Positions 1 through 5,363 are shown, numbered from the stretch's first letter. The stretch is DNA of 8,075 bases from Parcubacteria group bacterium CG2_30_45_37 (GCA_001873515.1 MNZH01000081.1:1-8075); one strand, 5' to 3'. Notes: a model not told the origin generated them from the sequence alone. Program-made: numbers and translations.

Positions 1-1
1 G

Positions 2-112
2 CTGAAAGGCAAAAGTTCGGAACGATTGCTGCAAAAATTTCCCGCTTTGGAAAAACAATATTGGGGCAGACATTTGTGGGCCAGAGGCTACTTTGTTTCT
101 ACCATAGATTGA
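2..112 (+). pseudogene. tnpA: IS200/IS605-type transposase TnpA (Y1 transposase), truncated 3' part
   Basis: The frame is open from the window edge and encodes about 36 residues ending at TGA 110-112. It carries the block YWGRHLWARGYF, preceded by a SSERLLQKFP-like stretch and followed by VSTID. This is the highly conserved late segment of IS200/IS605 and REP-associated (RAYT) TnpA, a single-strand DNA transposase of the HUH/Y1 family that acts as a dimer. In intact proteins this block is followed by a helix carrying the catalytic tyrosine (a YIxxQ-like motif). Here the stop comes before that helix, and neither of the other two forward frames continues it. The gene end is therefore inactive. 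The HUH motif would lie upstream, outside the window, so the state of the 5' part is unknown. Identification is from motif recognition only. Confidence 0.82.
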
Positions 113-185
113 ATTACAAAAAGACAAGCCAACAACAACGCGCAGGTCAATTACTCTCTCTAAAGGCGAGATTGCGCGGTGGGCG

Positions 186-995
186 TTGGATTTCATTGAG
201 CAAACAGGCCCATCTATCGGCAACAACTCTTTTGATACCGCAAGGAAACTTATTGAGGAGATTGTAAACTCCGGTATTCGGGTTGATACAGCATACGCCA
301 TAGATTACAAGCGCGCTCTCAAGGCGTTGGAGAAAAGCATTATTGAGTTTTACGGCAGAAAATCGTTTGAGATAATGTTTAAAAGTCAATTTACTTTCAG
401 AAAGAAAAATGTAAAAAACATTTTTATTGATAATAAGGTAACAATAAGGAAAAGATTGAAATGGACAAATCTTTATACTGCTTATCAGGACTTGCCATCA
501 ACATATCAAGCAAAAGGGGTTGTTGTAGAGGGATACAAGTATTCTATTCGTCCGTATGTCAAATTGGATTCCCAGCCAGAAAAATGGGTGGCAGACACTT
601 TGGAGCATTTGTGTTCTTCGGACAAAAAGAAGAAAAGTTTTTGGGTAAGAAACGAACCGAGGATGGAGTATCCGGTTGAAGTTAAGCCCGCCCCGTTTTA
701 TCCGGACTTTTTGGCGTTCATAAACGGCAAGTGGATTGTGGTTGATGTGAAAGGAAAACATCTTGCCGAGGCAAAGCAGATTGACGACCGGAAAAAAGCC
801 CTAAAACTTTTGGAAAAAGAGGGCGGCGTTCAAACTTTCTTCCTCGTGGACAAAGTTATGGAAAAACGAGGTTTCAAAGCGGTTGAAATTGCCAGTGTGG
901 ACGATTTTAGTGGTTTTGACGAATTACGCCACGAGGAATTGGGAATTGAGGAGTTTGCGAACGGACAGAAGCCAACGCTATTTGATAAAAAATAA
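186..995 (+). CDS. C-terminal fragment of a type III restriction (Res) / DEAD-DEAH helicase-type protein with PD-(D/E)XK nuclease domain
   Basis: With a TTG start at 186 this gives 269 residues. The same frame is open back to TAG 105-107 and codes for plausible protein there without a normal start, so the gene is best read as the 3' remnant of a longer one. Residues 171-190 carry a nuclease core: YPDF (D174), then WIVVDVKG (D187, K189), matching the PD-(D/E)XK pattern. A possible conserved Glu lies upstream (E134-E140 region). This layout is typical of the C-terminus of Res subunits and related helicase-nucleases, which cut DNA after ATP-driven translocation. No Walker A, DEAH or helicase motifs are present, while intact family members are usually 800-1000 residues. 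It abuts the broken tnpA, suggesting insertion or deletion destroyed the gene. A stand-alone nuclease domain is possible but less likely. The exact restriction family is uncertain. Confidence 0.72.
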   Translation: MDFIEQTGPSIGNNSFDTARKLIEEIVNSGIRVDTAYAIDYKRALKALEKSIIEFYGRKSFEIMFKSQFTFRKKNVKNIFIDNKVTIRKRLKWTNLYTAYQDLPSTYQAKGVVVEGYKYSIRPYVKLDSQPEKWVADTLEHLCSSDKKKKSFWVRNEPRMEYPVEVKPAPFYPDFLAFINGKWIVVDVKGKHLAEAKQIDDRKKALKLLEKEGGVQTFFLVDKVMEKRGFKAVEIASVDDFSGFDELRHEELGIEEFANGQKPTLFDKK

Positions 996-1021
996 CACCG
1001 TGACAAAGGCGTGTGTAAAAC

Positions 1022-1050
1022 TTGACAAACCTAAGGCGTTTTGGTAAATT
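1022..1050 (+). promoter_or_regulatory. Sigma-70-type promoter of the abiEi gene
   Basis: A perfect -35 box TTGACA (1022-1027) is followed after 17 bases by TAAATT (1045-1050). Transcription would start near 1057, about 12 bases before the ATG at 1070. This is the best -35/-10 pair noticed in the window. Confidence 0.65.
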
Positions 1051-1065
1051 AGTATAAAGTGCTAA
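1049..1065. promoter_or_regulatory. Imperfect palindrome at the abiEi start, possible operator
   Basis: TTAGTATAAAGTGCTAA is an imperfect inverted repeat (TTAG/CTAA with partly matching inner bases) that overlaps the -10 end and the predicted transcription start. AbiEi-family antitoxins are known to repress their own promoter by binding inverted repeats through an N-terminal winged helix, so this is a reasonable operator candidate. Half-site matches are short and AT-rich, so chance is possible. Confidence 0.35.
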
Positions 1066-1069
1066 TTAT

Positions 1070-1657
1070 ATGAAATGGATTGATTTTGAACGACAAATCA
1101 AGAAAAAAAACATCAAACTTTTCACTCCATTGGATGTGCAGAGGTTTTTAAGCAGGTCCAAAGTGGCGGTAACTTTTCTTATTCACCGCCTGAAAAAACA
1201 GGGTTATGTTCAAAGCGTTAAGAGAGGGTTATACAAATTGTCAGACGAATCAGTCCCTGACCTTTATCTTGCCAATAAACTTTACGAGCCGTCGTACATA
1301 TCCCTGGAGTTCGCGCTTTCGTATCACCGCGTCATTCCAGAGACGGTTTATGAAATTACTTCAGTAACGCCGAAAGCGACGCGGCGCTTTGAAACTCTCG
1401 GCAAGATATATTCGTATCACAAAATCAAGAAGACCGCTTTCACCGGCTATACGATAGAAAAACAAAAATGGTTCAGTTTTCAGATTGCCGATCCGGAAAA
1501 AGCGTTTGTTGACTCCAATTATTTTCGTATGCTTGGCGGATTGAAGCCAATCTCCCGTTACAATAAAGAAAAAATAAATTTAGCGAAGGCTTTGCGGTAC
1601 GCTTCATTGCTTGGAAACAAAAAATTAATTAGCATCATTAAAAGAACATTACAATGA
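1070..1657 (+). CDS. abiEi: AbiEi-family antitoxin / winged-helix transcriptional repressor (type IV toxin-antitoxin)
   Basis: A 195-residue protein. Residues about 15-57 form a winged helix-turn-helix (FTPLDVQRFL, VTFLIHRLKKQGYV, KRGLYKLS with the basic wing). Residues 67-120 match the AbiEi core: LANKLYEPSYISLEFALSYH, then EITSVTPKATRRFETLGKIYSY. ADPEKAFVD (140-148) is the usual AbiEi motif near the end of the core. The family represses its operon and counteracts the AbiEii nucleotidyltransferase toxin, giving phage abortive infection or plasmid/island stability. The ATG at 1070 sits 20 bases after a strong -10 box, and no Shine-Dalgarno is visible. Its TGA overlaps the next ATG as ATGA, the usual antitoxin-toxin coupling, but the toxin frame is lost within about ten codons. 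The protein itself looks intact, so it may be an orphan regulator. Family assignment is firm; present function is inferred. Confidence 0.85.
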   Translation: MKWIDFERQIKKKNIKLFTPLDVQRFLSRSKVAVTFLIHRLKKQGYVQSVKRGLYKLSDESVPDLYLANKLYEPSYISLEFALSYHRVIPETVYEITSVTPKATRRFETLGKIYSYHKIKKTAFTGYTIEKQKWFSFQIADPEKAFVDSNYFRMLGGLKPISRYNKEKINLAKALRYASLLGNKKLISIIKRTLQ

Positions 1658-1696
1658 TTTCCAATGAAACTTTAGAAAAATATTCTCCGACCAGAC

Positions 1697-1732
1697 AAAA
1701 TCCCCAGCCAATTAGCCGGGGTTTTTATTTTT
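1697..1732 (+). terminator. Intrinsic terminator after abiEi
   Basis: AAAATCCCC (1697-1705) pairs with GGGGTTTTT (1718-1726) with one mismatch. The inner loop can partly pair through GC and AATT. A second T run follows (1728-1732). It separates the accessory genes from the housekeeping genes downstream. Confidence 0.7.
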
Positions 1733-1759
1733 GCCTATTATATTTTTTTAAGATAAAAT
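1731..1759 (+). promoter_or_regulatory. Candidate promoter for the small ORF-yggU-uppS group
   Basis: TTGCCT (1731-1736) lies 17 bases before TAAAAT (1754-1759). Transcription would begin about 1766, almost at the ATG at 1769, giving a leaderless or near-leaderless message. The -35 is weak (three of six), and T-rich sequence makes chance matches likely. Confidence 0.4.
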
Positions 1760-1768
1760 GAATAGACT

Positions 1769-1896
1769 ATGATTAAGGTTGGGGAGCGGCTTGATTTAAA
1801 CCTAAAAATTAAGCCGGAAACAAAAGCCAAGCTGATTTTTTTATTAATTTGCTTGGCTATGGAGCTTATCTAATCTACCGAACAATTAAAAAATGA
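1769..1896 (+). pseudogene. Small single-helix membrane protein of unknown function, apparent frameshift
   Basis: From ATG 1769 the frame codes for 34 residues (MIKVGERLDLNLKIKPETKA, then a hydrophobic stretch) and stops at 1871-1873. Adding one T to the seven-T run at about 1845-1852 extends it to about 42 residues: a basic/polar N-terminus, then LIFFINLLGYGAYLIYRTIKK-like membrane segment split here as LIFFINLLGYG and AYLIYRTIKK. It then ends at TGA 1894-1896, in ATGA overlap with yggU. Tight coupling in the shifted frame suggests the extended protein is the original form and that this copy has a one-base deletion, a sequencing error, or ribosomal slippage. I do not recognise the family. 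Placement before yggU recalls the yggT-yggU pairing of other bacteria, but similarity to YggT is not evident. Confidence 0.45.
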
Positions 1897-2159
1897 TTAG
1901 TGAATTTATAAAAAAATTTAACGCGCGGGGAGAAATTTATTTAAGAATTAAGGCGTTGCCCAACAGGCCAATGACCGAAGCGCGTCAGGTGATGGCTGAC
2001 CAGACCATTAAAATCAATTTGGCGGCCAAAGCGGAAAAAGGCCAGGCCAACCGGGAGATAATTAGGTTTTTGGCGCACGAGTTTGCAATAAACAAGAAAA
2101 ATGTTAAGATAATCGGCGGAGCGGGCGATAGGCTGAAATTGGTAAGGCTGGTAAAATAG
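1893..2159 (+). CDS. yggU: YggU family protein (DUF167)
   Basis: An 88-residue protein, a normal length for DUF167. The family signature is clear: INLAAKAEKGQANREIIRFL at residues 41-60 (the KGxANxxLIxxLA pattern), then VKIIGGAGDRLKLVRL at 71-86 (the IxxGxxxRxKxxxI pattern). The fold is a small alpha/beta protein of unknown biochemical role, widely conserved in bacteria and with a eukaryotic homologue. The N-terminal half (LRIKALPNRPMTE) also fits the family. ATG 1893 overlaps the stop of the repaired upstream small ORF, and no Shine-Dalgarno is seen, so it may depend on coupling. The uppS gene follows 65 bases on, separated only by a dispersed repeat. Family assignment is secure, function unknown. 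Confidence 0.9.
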   Translation: MISEFIKKFNARGEIYLRIKALPNRPMTEARQVMADQTIKINLAAKAEKGQANREIIRFLAHEFAINKKNVKIIGGAGDRLKLVRLVK

Positions 2160-2183
2160 CCCAGGAGATTGTTAACCATTCGT

Positions 2184-2219
2184 GAGATTGCTTCGTCGCT
2201 AACGCTCCTCGCAATGACA
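2184..2219. repeat. Dispersed palindrome-like repeat (GAGATTGC...GCAATGAC type)
   Basis: The stretch begins GAGATTGCTTCGTCGC and ends CTCCTCGCAATGACA. Read on the minus strand it is the familiar TGTCATTGCGAGGAGCG... element that recurs in intergenic regions of many unrelated bacterial genomes. Outer arms ATTGC/GCAAT can pair. It fills more than half of the 65-base gap between yggU and uppS and ends five bases before the uppS ATG. Only one copy lies in this window, so the repeat status rests on recognition. Confidence 0.7.
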
Positions 2220-2224
2220 ATATT

Positions 2225-2932
2225 ATGCCTGATAAAAATACGCAAAAAAACATCCCCCAGCACGTGGGCATCATTATTGACGGCAACCGGCGCTGGGCGC
2301 GGGAGCGGAATTTGCCGACTTTTGAAGGGCACCGCAAGGGCTATGATAAGGTCAAGCAGTGCCCGGAATGGTTTTTTTCGCGCGGCGTGAAAATTTTATC
2401 ATTTTACGCTTTTTCCGCGGAAAATTGGAACCGGGCGCCGGCGGAAGTGAATTATCTGATGAAATTGCTGGAAGAGGCGGTGGCCGACGGGCTTAGGGAA
2501 ATCGCCAGAAAAAATAATTACCAAGTTTTAATCAGCGGCCGGCTGGAAGATTTGCCGGGCGATTTGCCGGCCAAATGCTTGGAAGTAATGGCTGAAACTA
2601 AAAATAATCATCGCGGCATTATCAATGTCTGTTTAAATTACGGCGGCCGTCCGGAAATCGTCGACGCCGTGCGCAAGCTGCTCAAAAACAAAGTGGAAGT
2701 GGAGCAGGTGCATGAAGGCATGATTAAAAAATATTTATATCAGGCCGATTTGCCCGACCCGGACATAATCGTGCGCACTTCGGGTGAACAGCGGCTGTCC
2801 GGTTTTATGACCTGGCAGTCGGTATATAGCGAACTTTTTTTTATGAAAAAATATTGGCCGGATTTCGAAGAGTCGGACGCGGAAATTATTTTGAGGGAAT
2901 ACGAGGGCAGGAAAAGAAATTTCGGCAAATAA
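2225..2932 (+). CDS. uppS: Undecaprenyl diphosphate synthase (isoprenyl transferase, cis-prenyltransferase)
   Basis: A 235-residue cis-prenyltransferase that adds isopentenyl units to farnesyl diphosphate to make the C55 lipid carrier for peptidoglycan and glycan assembly. It is cytosolic or membrane-associated. Motifs appear in family order: HVGIIIDGNRRWAR (13-26, with Asp19 as the Mg/diphosphate residue), GHRKG (35-39), FSAENWNR (63-70), GRLEDLP (105-111), NVCLNYGGRPEIVDA (134-148), RTSGEQRLSGF (184-194), WQSVYSELFF with the metal-linked Glu203, and WPDF (211-214). Length is close to the usual 240-250. Position 21 is Arg where most bacterial enzymes have Gly in DGNGRWA; Arg is common in archaeal and eukaryotic relatives. 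ATG 2225 puts the first motif at the normal distance from the N-terminus. No Shine-Dalgarno is visible, and a dispersed repeat lies immediately upstream. Function is confident. Confidence 0.95.
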   Translation: MPDKNTQKNIPQHVGIIIDGNRRWARERNLPTFEGHRKGYDKVKQCPEWFFSRGVKILSFYAFSAENWNRAPAEVNYLMKLLEEAVADGLREIARKNNYQVLISGRLEDLPGDLPAKCLEVMAETKNNHRGIINVCLNYGGRPEIVDAVRKLLKNKVEVEQVHEGMIKKYLYQADLPDPDIIVRTSGEQRLSGFMTWQSVYSELFFMKKYWPDFEESDAEIILREYEGRKRNFGK

Positions 2933-2936
2933 AAAA

Positions 2937-2971
2937 ATGAATTATGAATAATGAATTACGAATTATGAATA
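2937..2971 (+). repeat. Five tandem heptamers (ATGAATT/ATGAATA type) at the rarA start
   Basis: Units begin at 2937, 2944, 2951, 2958 and 2965: ATGAATT, ATGAATA, ATGAATT, ACGAATT, ATGAATA. Four units carry an ATG, and because seven is not a multiple of three they fall in all three frames. The array fills the 11-base gap after uppS and the first codons of rarA. ATTCAT/ATGAAT tandem arrays of this kind are common intergenic repeats in many bacterial genomes. Confidence 0.75.
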
Positions 2972-4221
2972 AAATCCCCCCAACCCCCTTTGCTAAAGGG
3001 GGCAAATCTCCTTTGGCGGATAGAATCAGACCGGAAAAATTGGAGGATTTTTTGGGCCAGGACGAAATCGTGGGGCAAGGCAAAATGCTAAGGCAAGCCA
3101 TTAAAGCGGACAAGCTGCCATCCCTGATTTTTTGGGGTCCGCCCGGAAGCGGCAAAACCACGCTGGCGCACATCATCGCGCGCGAAACCAAAGCGGAATT
3201 TTTGCGGTTTAGCGCCGTAACCAGCGGGCTCAAAGATTTAAGAGAGGTAATTAAAAAAGCCAGAGCCAACGCCATTGAAGACAAAAAGACCATTTTATTT
3301 ATTGACGAAATTCATCGTTGGAACAAAGCCCAGCAGGATGCCTTGCTGCCGCACGTGGAGCGCGGCGTCATCATTTTAATCGGCGCCACCACGGAAAACC
3401 CCAGTTTTGAAGTTAGGGGCGCATTGCTCTCGCGTTGCCGCGTGTTTGTTTTAAAGCAGTTGGGCCAGACGGAAATCGCGGAAATTATCAAGAGAGCGCT
3501 GCAGGACGAGACCAGAGGACTGGGCGAGCTTAAAATAAAAATAGATGATGACACGATAAATCTACTGGCCAGCATGTCTAACGGGGACGCGCGCGTGGCT
3601 TTGAATGTTTTGGAATACGCGGCCACCTCACTCCAACCCCCTCCTTATCAAGGAGAGGGAGTAATAATTTCCGTCGACGCCATTAAGCAAGCTTTTCAAA
3701 AATCACATTTGCTATACGATAAAGACGGGGAAGAACATTATAATATTATTTCGGCTTTGCATAAGTCTTTGCGCGGCTCGGACGCGGATGCGGCGCTGTA
3801 TTGGCTGGCGCGTATGGTGGAAGCCGGCGAGGACCCGCTTTATATCGCGCGCCGGCTGGTGCGCTTCGCTTCCGAGGACGTTGGCTTGGCTAATTCCCGC
3901 GCTTTAGAGCAGGCCGTGGCCGCGTATCAAGCCTGCCATTTTATCGGTTTGCCCGAGTGTAATGTAATTTTAGCGCAAATTGTGGTGTATCTGGCTAAAT
4001 GCGAAAAATCCAACGAACTTTATACCGCTTATAATCAGGCCGCGGCTGACGTGCATGAATATGGAAATTTGCAAGTGCCGCTTCATATTAGAAACGCGCC
4101 CACTCGACTCATGAAAGATTTGGGCTATGGCAAGGATTATAAATATAGCCCGGAATATGATTATAAAGAAAAGCAGGAGTATCTGCCGGAGAAGTTAAAG
4201 AAGAGAAAATATTTGAAGTAA
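2944..4221 (+). CDS. rarA: Replication-associated recombination protein A (RarA/MgsA, AAA+ ATPase)
   Basis: A 425-residue RarA/MgsA/WRNIP1-type clamp-loader-like ATPase that acts on stalled replication forks, usually as a tetramer with SSB. Motifs: PLADRIRPEKLEDFLGQ (23-39), Walker A GPPGSGKTT (65-73), Walker B LFIDEIHRWNKAQQD (118-132, Trp126 where Phe is usual), sensor 1 GATTENPSFE (147-156), LLSRC arginine-finger region (161-165), sensor 2 SNGDARVALNVLE (212-224). The RarA C-terminal block HYNIISALHKSLRGSD (255-270), YWLARMVEAGEDP and GYGKDYKYSPEYD follow. The first 21 residues come from repeat DNA (heptamers plus a CCCCCTTT palindrome). A second palindrome codes for about residues 229-240 in the linker before ISVDAIKQAF. 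The start may be ATG 2944 or the in-frame ATG 2965 (418 residues). It lies 11 bases after uppS and 11 before the malic enzyme, probably in one operon. Family call is very secure. Confidence 0.95.
   Translation: MNNELRIMNKIPPTPFAKGGKSPLADRIRPEKLEDFLGQDEIVGQGKMLRQAIKADKLPSLIFWGPPGSGKTTLAHIIARETKAEFLRFSAVTSGLKDLREVIKKARANAIEDKKTILFIDEIHRWNKAQQDALLPHVERGVIILIGATTENPSFEVRGALLSRCRVFVLKQLGQTEIAEIIKRALQDETRGLGELKIKIDDDTINLLASMSNGDARVALNVLEYAATSLQPPPYQGEGVIISVDAIKQAFQKSHLLYDKDGEEHYNIISALHKSLRGSDADAALYWLARMVEAGEDPLYIARRLVRFASEDVGLANSRALEQAVAAYQACHFIGLPECNVILAQIVVYLAKCEKSNELYTAYNQAAADVHEYGNLQVPLHIRNAPTRLMKDLGYGKDYKYSPEYDYKEKQEYLPEKLKKRKYLK
2984..3002. repeat. Palindromic repeat inside the rarA 5' coding end
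   Basis: CCCCCTTT (2984-2991) and AAAGGGGG (2995-3002) form a perfect eight-base inverted repeat around a three-base loop GCT. It is translated in frame as part of PPTPFAKGGK. CCCCCTTT-NNN-AAAGGGGG elements are a known kind of dispersed repeat in CPR and other genomes. In the mRNA it would form a strong hairpin a few codons after the start. Confidence 0.75.
3637..3659. repeat. Palindromic repeat in frame within rarA
   Basis: CTCCTT (3641-3646) and AAGGAG (3650-3655) pair perfectly around ATC. Outer CCCC (3637-3640) and GGG (3657-3659) extend the stem past one bulged A. It encodes QPPPYQGEG, which is out of character with the surrounding RarA residues, in the variable linker between the sensor 2 region and the C-terminal domain. 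Confidence 0.7.
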
Positions 4222-4232
4222 ATTAAATTTTT

Positions 4233-5363
4233 ATGGACTATTCTAAAAAATCAATCGCCTTGCATAAAAAGAACCGGGGCAAGATTGAGATTAAAGTGAA
4301 AGTCAGGCTGAAAAATAAAACTGACTTATCTTTGGCCTATACGCCGGGCGTGGCCGCGGTTTCTTCGGCGATCGGCCGAGATAAAAAACTTTCCTGGCTT
4401 TTGACCAATCGCGCCAATCAGGTAGCGATTGTTACGGACGGCACCGCGATTTTAGGCTTGGGTAATCTTGGGCCGGAGGCGGCCATGCCGGTGATGGAAG
4501 GCAAGGCCGTGATTTTCAAAGAGTTTGCCGGCATTGATGCCGTGCCTTTGTGCATTAATACCACTTACACGGAAGAAATCATTAAATTTTGTAAATTGAT
4601 TGAGCCAAGTTTCGGCGGCATAAATTTAGAAGACATTTTCGCTCCCAGATGTTTTGAAATTTTACAGCGCCTGGAAAAAGAATTAGCCATTCCGGTTTTT
4701 CATGACGACCAGGATGGCACGGCCATCGTGGTTTTAGCCGCCCTAATTAACGCCGGTAAAGTTATGGGCAAAGCCATGAAAAAATTAAGAATCGTGATTA
4801 ATGGCGCCGGCGCGGCCGGCATCGCCGTGGCCAGACTGCTCATGGCCGTGGGAGTTGGTGATTTAATTTTGTTGGACAGCCAAGGCATTATTTATGCCGG
4901 CCGCGCTGGACTAAATTCGGTTAAAGAAAAAATCGCTCGAGTTACTAATAGAAAAAGAACTAAAGGCGGTTTAACTGAAGCCATGGCCAGCGCTGATGTT
5001 TTTATCGGCCTGTCGCAAGGCAATTTAGTAAGCTCCGAGATGGTAAAAAGCATGAATAAACAGCCGATCATTTTCGCCATGGCTAACCCGATTCCGGAAA
5101 TTATGCCTGCTTTGGCCATTAAAGCCGGCGCGGCCGTTGTTAGTACCGGCCGGTCGGATTTTCCCAATCAGATTAACAACGCTTTGGTTTTTCCCGGAAT
5201 TTTTCGCGGATTACTGGATAATAAAGTGAGGCGAGTGACTACTAAAATAAAAATTAAAGCGGCCATGGCTTTGGCCGGCGTGGTTAAGCCGAGTAAAGAA
5301 CAGCTTTTGCCATTGGTGACTGATAAAAGAGTGGTTAAGGCTATCGTTAAAGCGGTAAAATAA
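4233..5363 (+). CDS. Malic enzyme (malate dehydrogenase, oxaloacetate-decarboxylating, NAD(P)-dependent)
   Basis: A 376-residue short bacterial-type malic enzyme, which converts malate plus NAD(P)+ to pyruvate, CO2 and NAD(P)H in the cytosol. The N-terminal domain has LAYTPGVA with the catalytic Tyr36, VTDGTAILGLGNLGPEAAMP (68-87), and EGKAVIFKEFAGIDAVP with the catalytic Lys91. Metal ligands are in INLEDI (Glu133, Asp134) and HDDQDGTA (Asp159). The NAD domain has the Rossmann loop GAGAAG (191-196). FAMANPIPEI (281-290) and TGRSDFPNQINNALVFPGIFR (split as TGRSDFPNQINN and ALVFPGIFR, 305-325) complete the substrate and cofactor site. All expected catalytic residues are present, so activity is likely. 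Cofactor preference cannot be settled from motifs. There is no phosphotransacetylase extension. It lies 11 bases after rarA, probably co-transcribed. Supplying pyruvate or reducing power in a reduced CPR metabolism is an inference. Confidence 0.93.
   Translation: MDYSKKSIALHKKNRGKIEIKVKVRLKNKTDLSLAYTPGVAAVSSAIGRDKKLSWLLTNRANQVAIVTDGTAILGLGNLGPEAAMPVMEGKAVIFKEFAGIDAVPLCINTTYTEEIIKFCKLIEPSFGGINLEDIFAPRCFEILQRLEKELAIPVFHDDQDGTAIVVLAALINAGKVMGKAMKKLRIVINGAGAAGIAVARLLMAVGVGDLILLDSQGIIYAGRAGLNSVKEKIARVTNRKRTKGGLTEAMASADVFIGLSQGNLVSSEMVKSMNKQPIIFAMANPIPEIMPALAIKAGAAVVSTGRSDFPNQINNALVFPGIFRGLLDNKVRRVTTKIKIKAAMALAGVVKPSKEQLLPLVTDKRVVKAIVKAVK

Larger units (their letters stand above)
1654..1761 (+). 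pseudogene. Remnant start of AbiEii nucleotidyltransferase toxin
   Basis: An ORF of 35 codons begins at ATG 1654 in ATGA overlap with the abiEi stop, exactly where AbiEii toxins normally start. Its first residues, MISNETLEKYS, resemble the opening of AbiEii-like proteins (MIxxExLxxxA). From about codon 12 the frame runs through an intrinsic terminator and AT-rich sequence, giving low-complexity residues and a stop at 1759-1761. None of the nucleotidyltransferase motifs (GGT/SxL, DxD) are present, against about 200-300 residues in intact toxins. A deletion of nearly the whole toxin is the simplest reading. Similarity of ten residues is weak by itself; position and coupling carry the call. Confidence 0.5.

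Noticed and set aside
110..112. TGA read as glycine (code 25), which would extend tnpA
   Set aside because: The continuation gives no transposase-like residues and soon meets TAA. The TGA ending abiEi sits at the expected family end.
61..267. 68-codon plus-strand ORF over the tnpA-res junction
   Set aside because: It is read in a third frame through both gene remnants. Its residues match neither family and it has no promoter or ribosome site.
969..992. C-terminal QKPTLFDKK of the res fragment as a sliding-clamp binding motif
   Set aside because: Spacing does not match the usual QLxLF consensus, and the protein is a broken remnant.
996..1020. Weak hairpin after the res fragment (ACACC...GTGTGT) as a terminator
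   Set aside because: Pairing is short with mismatches, and no T run follows.
2104..2337. Minus-strand ORFs opposite yggU and uppS
   Set aside because: They are shadows of the coding strand and of the dispersed repeat, with no family motifs.
2937..3002. CRISPR-like array at the uppS-rarA boundary
   Set aside because: The heptamers are adjacent with no spacers, and the palindrome is unrelated in sequence to them.
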